A stretch of 50,917 nucleotides of DNA from Listeria cornellensis FSL F6-0969 (GCF_000525855.1 NZ_AODE01000009.1:1-50917); one strand, 5' to 3'; shown: positions 35,313 to 44,240, numbered from the stretch's first letter. A program made the numbers and translations. Notes: a model not told the origin generated them from the letters alone.

Positions 35313-36741
35313 GTGTTAGTAAGCTCACGATTAGTGTCACGATGATGTTTGCGATTAGAGGCAGGAAGCCAATGTTGATATCGCTAATTGCGGTTGGAAC
35401 GTTTGGAAGTAGTGTCGCGAGTGTCATACTGTAGTTACTGATGAAAATCGTAATCAAGATACCGACGATAATTCCAGCGAGCGCGCCTTGCTTTGTCACT
35501 GGGTTACGCTTCATTAGACTGGCGAATAGCGACGGGCAAAGCTGTACAATCAAGCTATAGCCGACTTGTAGAATCGCAGCTAAGGCATTTCCTCCTTGAA
35601 AAACGAATAGACAGGAAATAATCGCGAGAACTGGGACGCAAAACTTGGATAGGCTTGCAATTTTAGCGTCGGATGTGTCGGGTTTATAGCTGTAAATGAT
35701 GTTTTTTGTCAGCAAGGTCGCAGCGCTCATGAGGAGCATCGATCCTGGAACAAGGGCAGTGAGCATGCCTGCAGCACCAATGATACCAACAAACCACGGG
35801 TCGAATGTCTTCATCGCGAGTTGTAATAAGGCAAGATCGCTCGCGTCACCTTCAAGTCCTGGAACCTGCAAAACAGCGGTAAGTCCGATAAAAATCACAA
35901 ATAAGAGCATTAATGTATAGATGGGACTGATAATCGCATTTTTACGGAAGGTTCGGGCGTTTTTGGCAGTGAAGGTGGACGCAAAAACTTGTGGCCACAT
36001 GTAGAAACCGAGTACATAAAACAGGACGGTCGAGATAAACCAAGTCACGGTATATGTTGTATGCGGAAACGTGAGTAGTTCGGGTTTTACCGCCGCAATT
36101 TGGTCGAACATTTGGCCGATACCGCCGTAATAATGAACCGGCAAGTAGATGCCCATGAAGACAATAACCGCCAGAATCATGAAGTCTTTCAGGACCGCAA
36201 TCCAAGCGATGCCGCGAATACCGGAAATCACGGAATAAATAATAATCGCGATGGTTCCAACAACGACAGCAACTTTCATTGGAATCGCGCCGTAAGATGT
36301 AAGCGAAACGATGATGCCGAGTCCTTTTAATTGGATGACGACAATCGGAATAATCGCGATGACACCAACGACCGCGACAACCACGCCGAGCAGATTACTG
36401 TTGTATTTTTTCGCGAAAAAGTCGGACTGGGAAACGAGTCGGTGTTCGTGTGCATATTTCCAAATGAGTGGTAATAAAAAGTAGGACGTGACGTAAGATA
36501 AGGCGATGTAAACCATGACGTAGACTGCAGATATCCCTTTGGAGTATGCCCAGCCGCTTCCGCCGAGAAAGGAGAACGTGGTGTATACTTCGCCTGCTGT
36601 GAGTAGAAATACGAAGACGGTGTTGAAACTGCGTCCGCCGACTGCCCAGTTTTCTAGGTTCATTTTCTGTTTTTGGCGTGCCCTGATTCCGATGACTAAG
36701 GTAAGTAGGAAAAAAGCCGTTAAAATGAGGAGTGCGGTCAT
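35289..36741 (-). CDS. Sodium:solute symporter (SSS family)
   Basis: About 484 residues when ended at 35289, with ~13 membrane segments. SSS features are seen: NWAVGGRSFNTVFVFLLTAGEVYTTFSFLGGSGWAYSKG near the N-terminus and GAAGMLTALVPGSMLLMSAATLL later. As written, the frame runs on to 35176, across the terminator and into the opposite gene. Removing one base from the eight-T run at 35303-35310 gives a stop after RKKTQMA inside the terminator loop, which I prefer. It pairs with the DUF3311 gene upstream (ATGA overlap), a pairing known from MctP-like monocarboxylate and PanF-like carriers. Substrate unknown. Confidence 0.85.
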
Positions 36742-36929
36742 TGTTCTTCCCCCTTATTTTGTTTATCGAAATGATAGACGATGCCTAGGATGCAGGTGGA
36801 GAGTAGGATTCCCGCGGCAACCCAGAATAGATTGAACGGTATGCCAAGCACCATCGGCTGGATTCGGTTGGCAAAGGGCATTCCGACTAATATAAAAATA
36901 AATGGAATAATGAGTAGCAACTTAACCAT
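36738..36929 (-). CDS. DUF3311 small membrane protein
   Basis: 63 residues with two membrane segments (PFIFILVGMPFANRIQP... and FNLFWVAAGILLSTCILGIVYHF). The DUF3311 family is typically encoded just upstream of an SSS transporter, as here with a 4-base overlap, and probably acts as its accessory subunit. The ribosome site AGAGGG precedes the start. Confidence 0.88.
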   Translation of the reverse strand: MVKLLLIIPFIFILVGMPFANRIQPMVLGIPFNLFWVAAGILLSTCILGIVYHFDKQNKGEEQ

Positions 36930-37085
36930 GATATAATCCCTCTTTCCCTAATTGAAAACTGCTTTCATCTTACAATACTGTGCGTTTTTTTTTCAATGGG
37001 GAATGGCTTTTATTTTCGGGTTAGCTTTGGTAGAATAGGATTGTATAAAGAATCACAAATAAAGCGTGAAGAGGAGACGAATAGA

Positions 37086-37646
37086 ATGGCAATTGACATG
37101 TATTTTGATAATCCGGAAGTTGGGCCGGACCGCAAGACGAGCCATCCGCATTTTGTGGCGCATTTTAAATCGGATTTTTATTTCGATTGTGGAGACGAGG
37201 AAGCGCCGTTTGGCAGTGATGAGGGTGCTGATGTATTGGTCGCGCTGGAGGAGTTTTTTCAGGATAAGGAAGTGGAGGGGATTAGTTTATCGGATTTTCC
37301 GCGGTATATTGTGGAGGACCAGTGGGGCGTGACGTATTTTGCTCCGAAAGATATGGATGAGGGATCGCTTGCTAAGTTGGTTGCGGCGAGTGAGCACGAT
37401 GTTTGGCAGTCGGATCAAGTGGTTCTGGCAACGGCGTTTGGGCAAATCAAAATAACGGGGTATATTATTCCTGCGCTCAAAGACATGGCGCATGATGCCC
37501 TTGGTCGGATGAAAGCGATGAATGACTTGTTGGGGCATGAGGACGAATTCGGTTATTATGACAAAATGTTGTATGATTTGATGACGTTTGATAAGACATA
37601 TGTATCCGTGTTGCCAGATCTTTGGTGTAAGAGATGTCAGATGTAA
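37086..37646 (+). CDS. Hypothetical protein, 186 residues
   Basis: I do not recognise the family. It is soluble and acidic and starts MAIDMYFDNPEVGPDRKTSHPHFV. I chose ATG 37086 because GAGGAGACG lies upstream; the ORF could extend to 36996 but without a ribosome site. It ends with a CKRC pair, which could be a metal site or chance. Possible -10 TAGAAT at 37031-37036; no clear terminator follows. Confidence 0.7.
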   Translation: MAIDMYFDNPEVGPDRKTSHPHFVAHFKSDFYFDCGDEEAPFGSDEGADVLVALEEFFQDKEVEGISLSDFPRYIVEDQWGVTYFAPKDMDEGSLAKLVAASEHDVWQSDQVVLATAFGQIKITGYIIPALKDMAHDALGRMKAMNDLLGHEDEFGYYDKMLYDLMTFDKTYVSVLPDLWCKRCQM

Positions 37647-37705
37647 ACGGGGAATGACATCATTTCTGGGGGAGCTTCTTTAGTATAATTAGGAAACATA
37701 AAAAA

Positions 37706-37734
37706 TTGACTTACCCTATTAAGTAGGGTATACT
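37706..37734 (+). promoter_or_regulatory. Promoter with embedded operator of the HigBA-like pair
   Basis: TTGACT (37706-37711), 17 bases, TATACT (37729-37734). The spacer is almost filled by the inverted repeat TACCCTA-TTAAG-TAGGGTA (37712-37730), which runs into the -10. This is the expected place for autorepression by an antitoxin. Confidence 0.75.
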
Positions 37735-37756
37735 AAAAGAAAGCGAGACGAAGAAT

Positions 37757-38107
37757 ATGCATCTAACCAGAGAATTTGTTTACGTTGATGAGTTTGATAG
37801 TAGCACCAAGAAAGTAGGATTTACGAGCGAAGATTACTATAATGTTGAGCAGATACTGTTGTCTGAACCTAAGAAAGGCGTTTTTTTGAAGGATACGAAT
37901 GGACTTAGGAAATTTCGTTATTCTAAGATAGATGCTAAAGGTGGCAAGAGTGGTGGATTTCGGATTTTTTATGTGGATATCGAGAGCAATCATTTGATTC
38001 TGCTGATAACATTGATAAATAAGCGCGAGGCAGATAACCTTACGGACGCACAGCGCAAACAACTCGGCACGTTTGTGTCTCCATTGAAGGAATTATATCT
38101 TGAATGA
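37757..38107 (+). CDS. HigB/RelE-like toxin (type II toxin-antitoxin)
   Basis: 116 residues, resembling the phage-derived Gp49/HigB-like RelE superfamily toxins, which usually cut mRNA on the ribosome. The core SGGFRIFYVDIESNHLILLITLINKREADNLTDAQRK (with the basic/aromatic strand pattern) and the C-terminal TFVSPLKELYLE fit the family. Toxin-first order with an HTH antitoxin behind it is typical of HigBA. ATG 37757 follows GCGAGACG. It lies between unrelated housekeeping-type genes. Confidence 0.75.
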   Translation: MHLTREFVYVDEFDSSTKKVGFTSEDYYNVEQILLSEPKKGVFLKDTNGLRKFRYSKIDAKGGKSGGFRIFYVDIESNHLILLITLINKREADNLTDAQRKQLGTFVSPLKELYLE

Positions 38108-38119
38108 GGAGTGATGAAC

Positions 38120-38451
38120 ATGACAGAATTATTTGATTCTCTAGAAAGAGGATTGAAACAAGCAGTTGCTCACGCGGATAATACGAAAAAAAGCACGAAC
38201 TAAAAAAAATCATGATTACGGAGCTTCCAACCTATACAGCGAAAGACATCAAAGCGTTTCGTCAAAAAGTCGAACTCACGCAAAGCGCTTTTGCTGAATT
38301 GATGGGTATCTCTGTCAAAACTGTGGAGGCATGGGAAAGTGGTCGAAATAATCCAAACGGCTCAGCGTCACGTCTTTTGCAACTGATTGAGGCGAACCCC
38401 GAAGTATTTATGGAGGAACTGACGATAGAAAACAAAGCAATTTTGCATTAA
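38120..38451 (+). CDS. HigA-like XRE antitoxin, frame interrupted twice
   Basis: About 109 residues when corrected: MTELFDSLERGLKQAVAHADNTKKARTKKIMITELPTY... would be the joined N-terminus. It leads into an XRE helix-turn-helix (LTQSAFAELMGISVKTVEAWESGRNNP). As written, the frame stops after NTKKSTN. Taking one A out of the seven at 38186-38192 and one out of the eight at 38202-38209 restores it; the alternative is a single missing base. The remaining open frame from 38212 still encodes the HTH. ATG 38114 is an alternative start. It probably binds the inverted repeat in the promoter. Confidence 0.75.
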
Positions 38452-38464
38452 GAAAAGCCACGAA

Positions 38465-38785
38465 TTAATTTGCAAACGTTGTATTCCGTGCTTTCCAATC
38501 TTCCAACTTAATGAAGACCCAGAAGGAGTAAATGCCAAGCGTGATGATAATAAGTAGCAGCCATTTAATCCAATTTCCAAATAAGCCAAATGCGGAACCG
38601 TTGAATTGCATTCGGCGTCCTTCTATAACGGTATGATTGATTTTCCAGCCATAATTCATTGTCAAAGCCCATGGATAACAAATGCCAATCGTTAGCACTG
38701 TCACAAGGATTCCAAGGATACTCCAACCGATAAATTGCAATAAACCACCGTCAAAAAAAAGAAGTTCGTCCGTTCTTCGTTTCAT
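38465..38785 (-). CDS. DUF898-like small membrane protein
   Basis: 106 residues with two or three membrane segments and the pattern FFDGGLLQFIGWSILG...GICYPWALTMNYGWKINHTVIEGRRMQFNG typical of Bacilli DUF898-like proteins. The function is unknown. I chose ATG 38785 (MKRRTDELLFF), behind GAGAAG. A GTG at 38815 would lie only about 9 bases from the predicted transcription start and directly on GGAAGG. Confidence 0.75.
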   Translation of the reverse strand: MKRRTDELLFFDGGLLQFIGWSILGILVTVLTIGICYPWALTMNYGWKINHTVIEGRRMQFNGSAFGLFGNWIKWLLLIIITLGIYSFWVFIKLEDWKARNTTFAN

Positions 38786-38830
38786 AAAAATCTTCTCGAG
38801 CCATGTTTTAGCCACCTTCCATATAGGTCT

Positions 38831-38860
38831 ATTTTAACGCAAAAATCGAAAAATTGTCTA
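38831..38860 (-). promoter_or_regulatory. Promoter of the DUF898-like gene
   Basis: On the minus strand TAGACA (38860-38855), 18 bases, TAAAAT (38836-38831). Confidence 0.5.
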
Positions 38861-38929
38861 GATTAACCCTATCTTTCTTGTTTTATTCAAGGTACAATAA
38901 AGATAAGTCTGAATTTAAATGAGGTTTTG

Positions 38930-39409
38930 ATGTTGACAGAAGATTTTGCAGAGAAGATTGCAAGTGGTGAAAAGGCACAGTTTAAGGTGAATCATACGTT
39001 AGTTATTTCGAGCAGTCTGTTGTGGATTGCGATTGGACTATTATTATATGTTATTTTCGATTATGTGAAGGCAGTGAATGGGACGGAAAAACTGATTTTA
39101 CTGATTTTTATTGGTTTCATTATTTTGCGACCGTTATTTCGATTGCTTAACGTGTCACCAACGCTTGAGCTTTCCGCTGAGGGAATGGCTTATCGTGGGG
39201 ATTTTCAAGCGTGGAATCGTGTGGAGGAAGTACGGGTTACGATGCCTTCGTTTAAACTTTTCTCACAAGGTAGGATGTTGGTTTATACGAAAATCAAGGA
39301 TCAGCAAGAGATGGCGTGGGATATCGTCGCGGCGGATGTGAACATGCCACTCGCGGATTTGGAAATGTTGATTAAGGAATGCATGGCGTTGTATAAGACG
39401 GAGGAATGA
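38930..39409 (+). CDS. Membrane protein with cytoplasmic PH-like domain, unknown function
   Basis: 159 residues. There are two membrane segments (about 26-48 and 53-70), then a soluble domain with beta-rich stretches (LELSAEGMAYRGDFQAWNRVEEVRV) like bacterial PH-type domains. Family not confirmed. ATG 38930 or TTG 38933 could start it; GAGG lies just upstream. Possible -10 TACAAT at 38893-38898. Divergent from the DUF898-like gene. Confidence 0.65.
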   Translation: MLTEDFAEKIASGEKAQFKVNHTLVISSSLLWIAIGLLLYVIFDYVKAVNGTEKLILLIFIGFIILRPLFRLLNVSPTLELSAEGMAYRGDFQAWNRVEEVRVTMPSFKLFSQGRMLVYTKIKDQQEMAWDIVAADVNMPLADLEMLIKECMALYKTEE

Positions 39410-39418
39410 AAGAAATAG

Positions 39419-39461
39419 AGCTTTTTTTGATGGACATAGCCATCAGGAAAGGCTTTTTTTC
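39419..39461 (+). terminator. Terminator before the virAB-like genes
   Basis: GATGG (39429-39433) and CCATC (39440-39444) form the inner stem, extended by T-rich and A/G-rich sides to AGC / GCT. A run of seven T follows. Confidence 0.7.
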
Positions 39462-39548
39462 TAACTACGTCTCAAGGTCAGGTGCGAATGCCTATGTTTT
39501 TAGTGTACAATGGATGAAGAGAGATTTTGGAGCGGAGGTTTTTAGTGA

Positions 39549-40316
39549 ATGAGTGTTATTTTACAAGCGAAAAATGTTAGAAAAGTATATGGCTCGAAAA
39601 GTACGCTTTTTCCTGCGCTAAATAGTGTGAGTCTAGAGGTGCGTGAAGGTGAATTTGTTGGGGTGATGGGCCCGAGTGGTGCTGGGAAATCGACGTTACT
39701 GAACGTTCTGTCAACGATTGATAAAGCGACTTCTGGTAGTATTGAAATCGCTGGAAAACCGTTTGAGGAAATGCGCGCGAAAGAGATGGCGATTTTCAGA
39801 CGAGATAAGTTGGGATTTATTTTTCAAGATTATAATTTGTTGGATACGATGACGATTAAGGACAATATCGCATTGCCGTTATCGCTTTCGAAGGTGAAGC
39901 CAAGTGAGGTGGAGGCGCGTGTTGCGGAGGTGATGCGCCAGTTTGGGATTGCGGATTTGGCGGCGAAATATCCGAATCAGGTTTCTGGTGGGCAGAAGCA
40001 GCGGACGGCGGTGAGTCGAGCGATGGTGACAAACCCTGCGTTGATTTTTGCGGATGAGCCAACTGGGGCGCTGGATTCGAAGGCTGCGACGAACTTGTTG
40101 GAGAGTTTGGTTCAGGCGAAGGAGGCGCGGAATGCAACGATTATGATGGTGACGCATGATGCGTTTGCGGCGAGTTTTTGTGAACGGATTTTGTTTATTA
40201 AGGATGGGGAGTTGTTCACGGAGATTTATCGCGGGACGGCGACTCGGAAGCAGTTTTTTCAGAAGATTTTGGATGTGCTGGCAATGCTTGGCGGTGGACT
40301 GAATGACACTATTTAA
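39549..40316 (+). CDS. virA: Bce-type ABC transporter ATPase, VirA-like
   Basis: 255 residues, MacB/BceA family. Walker [10 protein letters not shown] (near 40-48), Q-loop [10 protein letters not shown], signature VSGGQKQR and Walker [13 protein letters not shown] are intact. With the next gene it forms a transporter of the kind that removes or senses antimicrobial peptides. In L. monocytogenes, as I recall, VirAB has the same position relative to virR and signals through VirS. ATG 39549 is behind AGCGGAGG. The end overlaps the permease gene by 14 bases. Confidence 0.88.
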   Translation: MSVILQAKNVRKVYGSKSTLFPALNSVSLEVREGEFVGVMGPSGAGKSTLLNVLSTIDKATSGSIEIAGKPFEEMRAKEMAIFRRDKLGFIFQDYNLLDTMTIKDNIALPLSLSKVKPSEVEARVAEVMRQFGIADLAAKYPNQVSGGQKQRTAVSRAMVTNPALIFADEPTGALDSKAATNLLESLVQAKEARNATIMMVTHDAFAASFCERILFIKDGELFTEIYRGTATRKQFFQKILDVLAMLGGGLNDTI

Positions 40317-42290
40317 CATTGCTTTTACGAACGTGCGCAAAAATTTCAGCCAGTTTTCGATGTACCTTGGTTCGTTGATTTTGAGTGTGTTGATTTATTT
40401 TACATTCGTTTCTTTGGCTTACACGAAAAGTATTGGTGTGATTTTTGACAAATGGGGAATCGGTGGTCAGGGCGTATTTATGGCCGCAGCAATTGTGCTG
40501 ATTCTATTTGTGGCCTTTTTCATTTTTTATTCTAGTAATTATTTTACACGAAGCAGGAAGCGGGAATTGGGATTGTATTCGTTGCTTGGTTTGCGTAAGG
40601 GGCAGATTGGGCGGATTATTTTTTATGAGAACTTGATGATGCATGTTATGGCTGTTGTATCGGGCATTGTGATTGGGGTGTTTTTTTTCTAAATTCTTTT
40701 CGATGTTGCTGTTTCGGATTATGGATTTGTCGATTGCGAGTGGATTCACGTTTTCGGTGTCGGCGATTTTATCTACGTTGCTCGTATTTGGGATTATTCT
40801 GATTGTGACGACGGCAAATGGATATTGGATTGTGTACCGGCATAGCATGGTGGAACTTTTTAAAGCAGATGTTCGAGAAAAAAATCCGGCAAAGGGTTCA
40901 CTTACGTTATCGATTGTTGGTCTTTTTCTGATTGGATTTGGTTATTTTTTAGCGACGAGATCGATTCAGGCATCTATTTTTTGGACGGAGAAATTTTTCT
41001 TTGCATCGATGTTATTTGTCTTATTCGGTGTGATTTTGGGAACGTGGTTAGTATTGCGTTTTTTTGTTTCCGTACGTTGTCTATAAATTATTTTTACGTA
41101 AGTCATTTTTCTATAATGGGACGAATATTTTAACGATTACATGGTTACGGTATCGTATGAAAAAAACGGCGGGGACGCTGACTATGATTGCGGTTCTTAG
41201 TGCCACGACATTAACGATTATTGGTGCGCTTAGTTCTTTTTATACGAATATTATTTCTTTTGCGGAGACTTCAAATCCGAATAGTTATCAGACAAACTGG
41301 AGTACGCAGACGGAGCGAGCGAAAATTTTGGAAGCAATTCGAGAAAGTAAGTCGAATACATTGGTGTATCATGATGCAGTAGATATATATAATGGGGACG
41401 TGATTGATAAAGTTGATGAAAGCATTCCTTATGTGGATCAGCGAATGACTCAATTTTCTGTGATGGCGCTATCGGATTACAATAGATTAGCGATGAAATT
41501 AGACAATGATTCACAGCAAATAAAGCAATTGGATGATGGGGAAGCTATTTTTCTCAGTCCGAACGGCCGGTTTGAAAATAAGAAGCGGGCCCATTTGTGG
41601 ATGAAAGACCCTTATACGGTGACTTTTAAGAATAATCCTATGAAATATAGCTTGAAAATAAAAGCTATTTATAATCATGTGGTGTTTAATACGGATATGG
41701 TTTTTTCTACTTTGGTTGTGAATGACAGACTGTATCAAGAAATAAGTCGGAAAACGATGCCGAGGCATATTGATATTTTTCAGGTGACAAATGAGGATAG
41801 AGCAGAAGCTTTGGATCATAAAATTCAAAAAATTGTTGTCAGCGATCCTTATTTTTATTTTTACAGTGGTAGATTGTCGAGTTTTTATTCAAACTACCAT
41901 ATGATGAGTACACTTATTGGCGTGATGCTTTATATCGGAATGTTTATGGGAATTGTATTTTTTGCGGCAACGGGTAGTATTATTTACTTTAAGCAGATTA
42001 CGGAGGCGGTGGATGAGAGGCCACGGTTTGATGTATTGCAGAAGCTAGGTATGAGCCAAAAAGAGGTACGTGCTGTTATCGCGAAGCAGGTGTTGCCGGT
42101 GTTCTTGATCCCGCTTATTTTAGGGATTTGTCATAGTGTGGCGGCGATGATTGGCTTGTCAGTGAACCTATTGTACAGTGTTGGCGCACCGGTTATGATT
42201 AGTACGACGATTTACACGGTGTTTTTCATTGTTTATTATTTTGTTTGTGTGAACACGTATACGAAGATGGTGGCAAATGGTGATGATTAA
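40303..42290 (+). CDS. virB: Bce-type ABC transporter permease, VirB-like, frame interrupted twice
   Basis: 661 residues when corrected: about ten membrane segments with a large extracellular domain between segments VII and VIII, the BceB layout. FtsX-like segments are seen at both ends (NYFTRSRKRELGLYSLLGLRKGQIG and FDVLQKLGMSQKEVRAVIAKQVLPVFLIPL). The breaks are at eight T (40681-40688; seven give GVFFSKFFSMLLF) and seven T (41059-41065; six give LVLRFLFPYVVYKLFLRKS). Both corrections restore family sequence exactly. The extracellular domain should set peptide specificity. Confidence 0.87.
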
Positions 42291-42293
42291 CGT

Positions 42294-42322
42294 TTGAATG
42301 GTGGCCGAATTTTCTGTACAAT
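42294..42322 (+). promoter_or_regulatory. Promoter of virR
   Basis: TTGAAT (42294-42299), 17 bases, TACAAT (42317-42322). The stretch TGTACAATGGA (42315-42325) also occurs upstream of virA (39504-39514). Confidence 0.65.
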
Positions 42323-42347
42323 GGAATGAGGCGAAGGAGAGATGAGC

Positions 42348-43025
42348 ATGGTAAAGGTTTATATAGTAGAGGATGACATCGTTATTCGTGATACGATTCA
42401 GAAGCATTTGTCAAAATGGGGATTTGAGGTCGCGGTTGTGGCCGATTATAATAATATTTTAAATGAATTTTTGGAAGTGGAACCGCAATTGGTGATTTTG
42501 GATGTGAATTTACCGTATTTTGATGGGTTTTATTGGTGTAATCAGATTCGCGAGGTGTCGAATGTGCCGATTATTTTCTTGTCGTCGCGGGATTCGCGGA
42601 TGGATCAGATTATGGGCATGAACATGGGTGCGGATTATTATATTGAAAAACCGGTCGATCTGGATGTGTTGATGGCGCGGATTAATGCGTTGATTCGCCG
42701 CACGTATTCGTATGTAGAGCTTGAGGAGCCGAACGTGATGGAGCATAATAATGTTTTCCTGCATATCGATACGAACACGTTGACCTATTTGGATGAAAAA
42801 GTGGAATTGACGAAAAATGAATTCTTGATTTTATACGAGTTATTGAAGCAAAAAGGACGGATTGTGAGTCGCGATGAGATCATGCGTGTGCTTTGGGAAG
42901 ATGAGAGTTTCGTTGATGACAACACGCTGACGGTGAATGTTGTTCGGATTCGCAAAAAGCTGACGGAAATTGGCTTGGCAGACTTTATTACGACTAAAAA
43001 AGGTCAGGGATACATGATCGAGTAA
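42348..43025 (+). CDS. virR: OmpR-family response regulator, VirR-like
   Basis: 225 residues. A receiver domain with the phospho-acceptor Asp52 in LVILDVNLPYFDG is followed by a winged-helix DNA-binding domain (ELTKNEFLILYELLKQKGRIVSRDEIMRVLW...DNTLTVNVVRIRKKL). In L. monocytogenes VirR controls cell-envelope resistance genes such as dltABCD and mprF. ATG 42348 is preferred because AAGGAGAG is 6-7 bases upstream; the alternative ATG 42342 touches it. The likely kinase, virS, is 3.6 kb downstream. Confidence 0.9.
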   Translation: MVKVYIVEDDIVIRDTIQKHLSKWGFEVAVVADYNNILNEFLEVEPQLVILDVNLPYFDGFYWCNQIREVSNVPIIFLSSRDSRMDQIMGMNMGADYYIEKPVDLDVLMARINALIRRTYSYVELEEPNVMEHNNVFLHIDTNTLTYLDEKVELTKNEFLILYELLKQKGRIVSRDEIMRVLWEDESFVDDNTLTVNVVRIRKKLTEIGLADFITTKKGQGYMIE

Positions 43026-43038
43026 GGGAGTGCTTCAT

Positions 43039-43917
43039 TTGAAAATTCTAGTTTTTGGTGGAACGCGTTTTTTCGGTAAAAAATTGGTGACGCGACTATT
43101 GGCGGATGGGCATGATGTGACGATTGCGACACGTGGTAAGACAACGGATGATTTTGGTGATGCGGTGAAACGTGTGAAAATGAACCGGGAGTCGCGGGAA
43201 GCTTTATTTTGTTTGGCGCAGGAGCAATGGGATGTTGTTTACGATAATATTTGTTTTTCGCCGCAAGATGCGTTGTATTCGATTGCTGCTTTTCGAGATA
43301 AGGTCGGGAAATATGTGTATACGTCGTCGCTTTCGGTATATCGGATGCGTGATCGGGCGTTAGTGGAAGCTGATTTTGATCCGTTTCATTATGAAATTGT
43401 GACAGGGTCGCGTGAAGATTTTGATTACGGGGAAGGGAAGCGTTTGGCGGAGGCGGTATTTTTCCAAAAGGCGAACTTTCCTGTCGTAGCGGTGCGTTTT
43501 CCGATTGTGCTAGGCGAGGATGATTACACGGGGAGACTCGAGTTTCATATCAATCATGTGCAGGCGGGAGAAGAGATTGGTATGCCGAATGAGGAAGCAG
43601 AAATGGGCTTTATTTCATCGGATGAAGCGGCGGATTTCTTATGTTGGGTTGGCACGAAGTCGGATATCATGGGACCAATTAACGCGGCGAGTGATTCGGT
43701 GTACCGCTTGTCTGAGTTGATGGGTTTGATTGAGGAAGCGGCTGGGAAAACCGCGATTGTGGAAGAGATTACTGAGGATAACGATGATTCTCCTTTTGGC
43801 GTGGAGAAGACGTATTACTTGGATAATGCGAAGGCGAGAGAAGCAGGATTTGAGTTTCAGGATTTACACAAGTGGTTGCCGAAGTTGGTCGAGTCTGTTA
43901 TAATGAAAAAGAAATAA
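43039..43917 (+). CDS. NAD-dependent epimerase/dehydratase family protein
   Basis: 292 residues, extended SDR fold. The nucleotide-binding motif is GGTRFFGKKL (near 7-16; the usual GxxGxxG is modified). The active-site region VYTSSLSVY... has Ser/Tyr, but the usual YxxxK is replaced by a YGEGKRLAE-type stretch. The substrate is unknown. TTG 43039 follows AGGGAG at 8 bases; GTG 43030 is less likely. An ortholog sits beside virR in L. monocytogenes, as I recall. The last codons contain the predicted promoter of the antisense RNA. Confidence 0.8.
   Translation: MKILVFGGTRFFGKKLVTRLLADGHDVTIATRGKTTDDFGDAVKRVKMNRESREALFCLAQEQWDVVYDNICFSPQDALYSIAAFRDKVGKYVYTSSLSVYRMRDRALVEADFDPFHYEIVTGSREDFDYGEGKRLAEAVFFQKANFPVVAVRFPIVLGEDDYTGRLEFHINHVQAGEEIGMPNEEAEMGFISSDEAADFLCWVGTKSDIMGPINAASDSVYRLSELMGLIEEAAGKTAIVEEITEDNDDSPFGVEKTYYLDNAKAREAGFEFQDLHKWLPKLVESVIMKKK
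43876..43904 (+). promoter_or_regulatory. Predicted promoter of an antitoxin RNA
   Basis: TTGCCG (43876-43881), 17 bases, TATAAT (43899-43904) with an extended TGT just before it. It lies inside the 3' end of the epimerase gene and points toward the toxin gene on the other strand. TCTGTTATAAT is shared with the toxin promoter. Confidence 0.5.
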
Positions 43918-44030
43918 GAAGCCATGCGCTAACATGGCTTCCTAATAGAGCCGTTACAAACGGTGACATAGTTCAGTACATTAAAAGAAATGACCTAACT
44001 CGTCAAAAGTTGGAGGTCATTTCTTTTTGT
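43911..44030 (+). ncRNA. Predicted antisense antitoxin RNA
   Basis: About 115-120 bases from the predicted start to the shared terminator. It contains a 9-bp hairpin (GAAGCCATG / CATGGCTTC, 43919-43942) and a small CCGTT / ACGG hairpin. It overlaps the 3' end of the toxin mRNA by about 45 bases. The layout resembles the convergent RNAI/RNAII of Fst-par and TxpA/RatA. The RNA itself is inferred from promoter and terminator. Confidence 0.4.
43983..44030. terminator. Bidirectional terminator shared by toxin and antitoxin RNA
   Basis: AAAAGAAATGACCT (43983-43996) pairs with AGGTCATTTCTTTT (44014-44027); the inner AAC/GTT adds three pairs. T-rich ends lie on both sides. The toxin stop codon (44017-44019) is in the stem. 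Confidence 0.85.
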
Positions 44031-44106
44031 CGTTTTGCTGGTCGATAATGAGAACCACTAAGCCCGCAAATGCGATCATTAGTGTAAGTGTCTCAAAAGT
44101 AGACAT
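44017..44106 (-). CDS. Putative holin-like toxin (type I toxin, Hol-Tox family)
   Basis: 29 residues: an N-terminal MSTFETL, one membrane helix (about residues 8-21, LTLMIAFAGLVVLII) and a charged tail DQQNDKKK. This is the pattern of the holin-like type I toxins of Firmicutes (TxpA/Hol-Tox type), which damage the membrane when not silenced by an antisense RNA. ATG at 44106 follows GCGAGGAA at 8 bases. The ~100-base mRNA leader from the promoter at 44212-44240 could fold and also contains short upstream frames. It lies between the epimerase gene and the gene at 44442. Confidence 0.72.
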   Translation of the reverse strand: MSTFETLTLMIAFAGLVVLIIDQQNDKKK

Positions 44107-44211
44107 GATTTATTCCTCGCTTGATAAAGGAGTAACAGCATAGAAACATTAGAAATCAAAAGCATCACCCCTTCATCAGGATCAGCACCATCGCAACTTC
44201 TCTATTAGCCT

Positions 44212-44240
44212 ATTATAACAGAGAGAATCGTTGCTGTATC
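44212..44240 (-). promoter_or_regulatory. Promoter of the holin-like toxin
   Basis: On the minus strand GATACA (44240-44235), 17 bases, TATAAT (44217-44212), with an extended TGT before the -10. Confidence 0.6.

Noticed and set aside
43919-43942. GAAGCCATG/CATGGCTTC hairpin as a terminator of the epimerase gene
   Set aside because: No T run follows; it more likely forms part of the predicted antisense RNA, and the real terminator is at 43983-44030.
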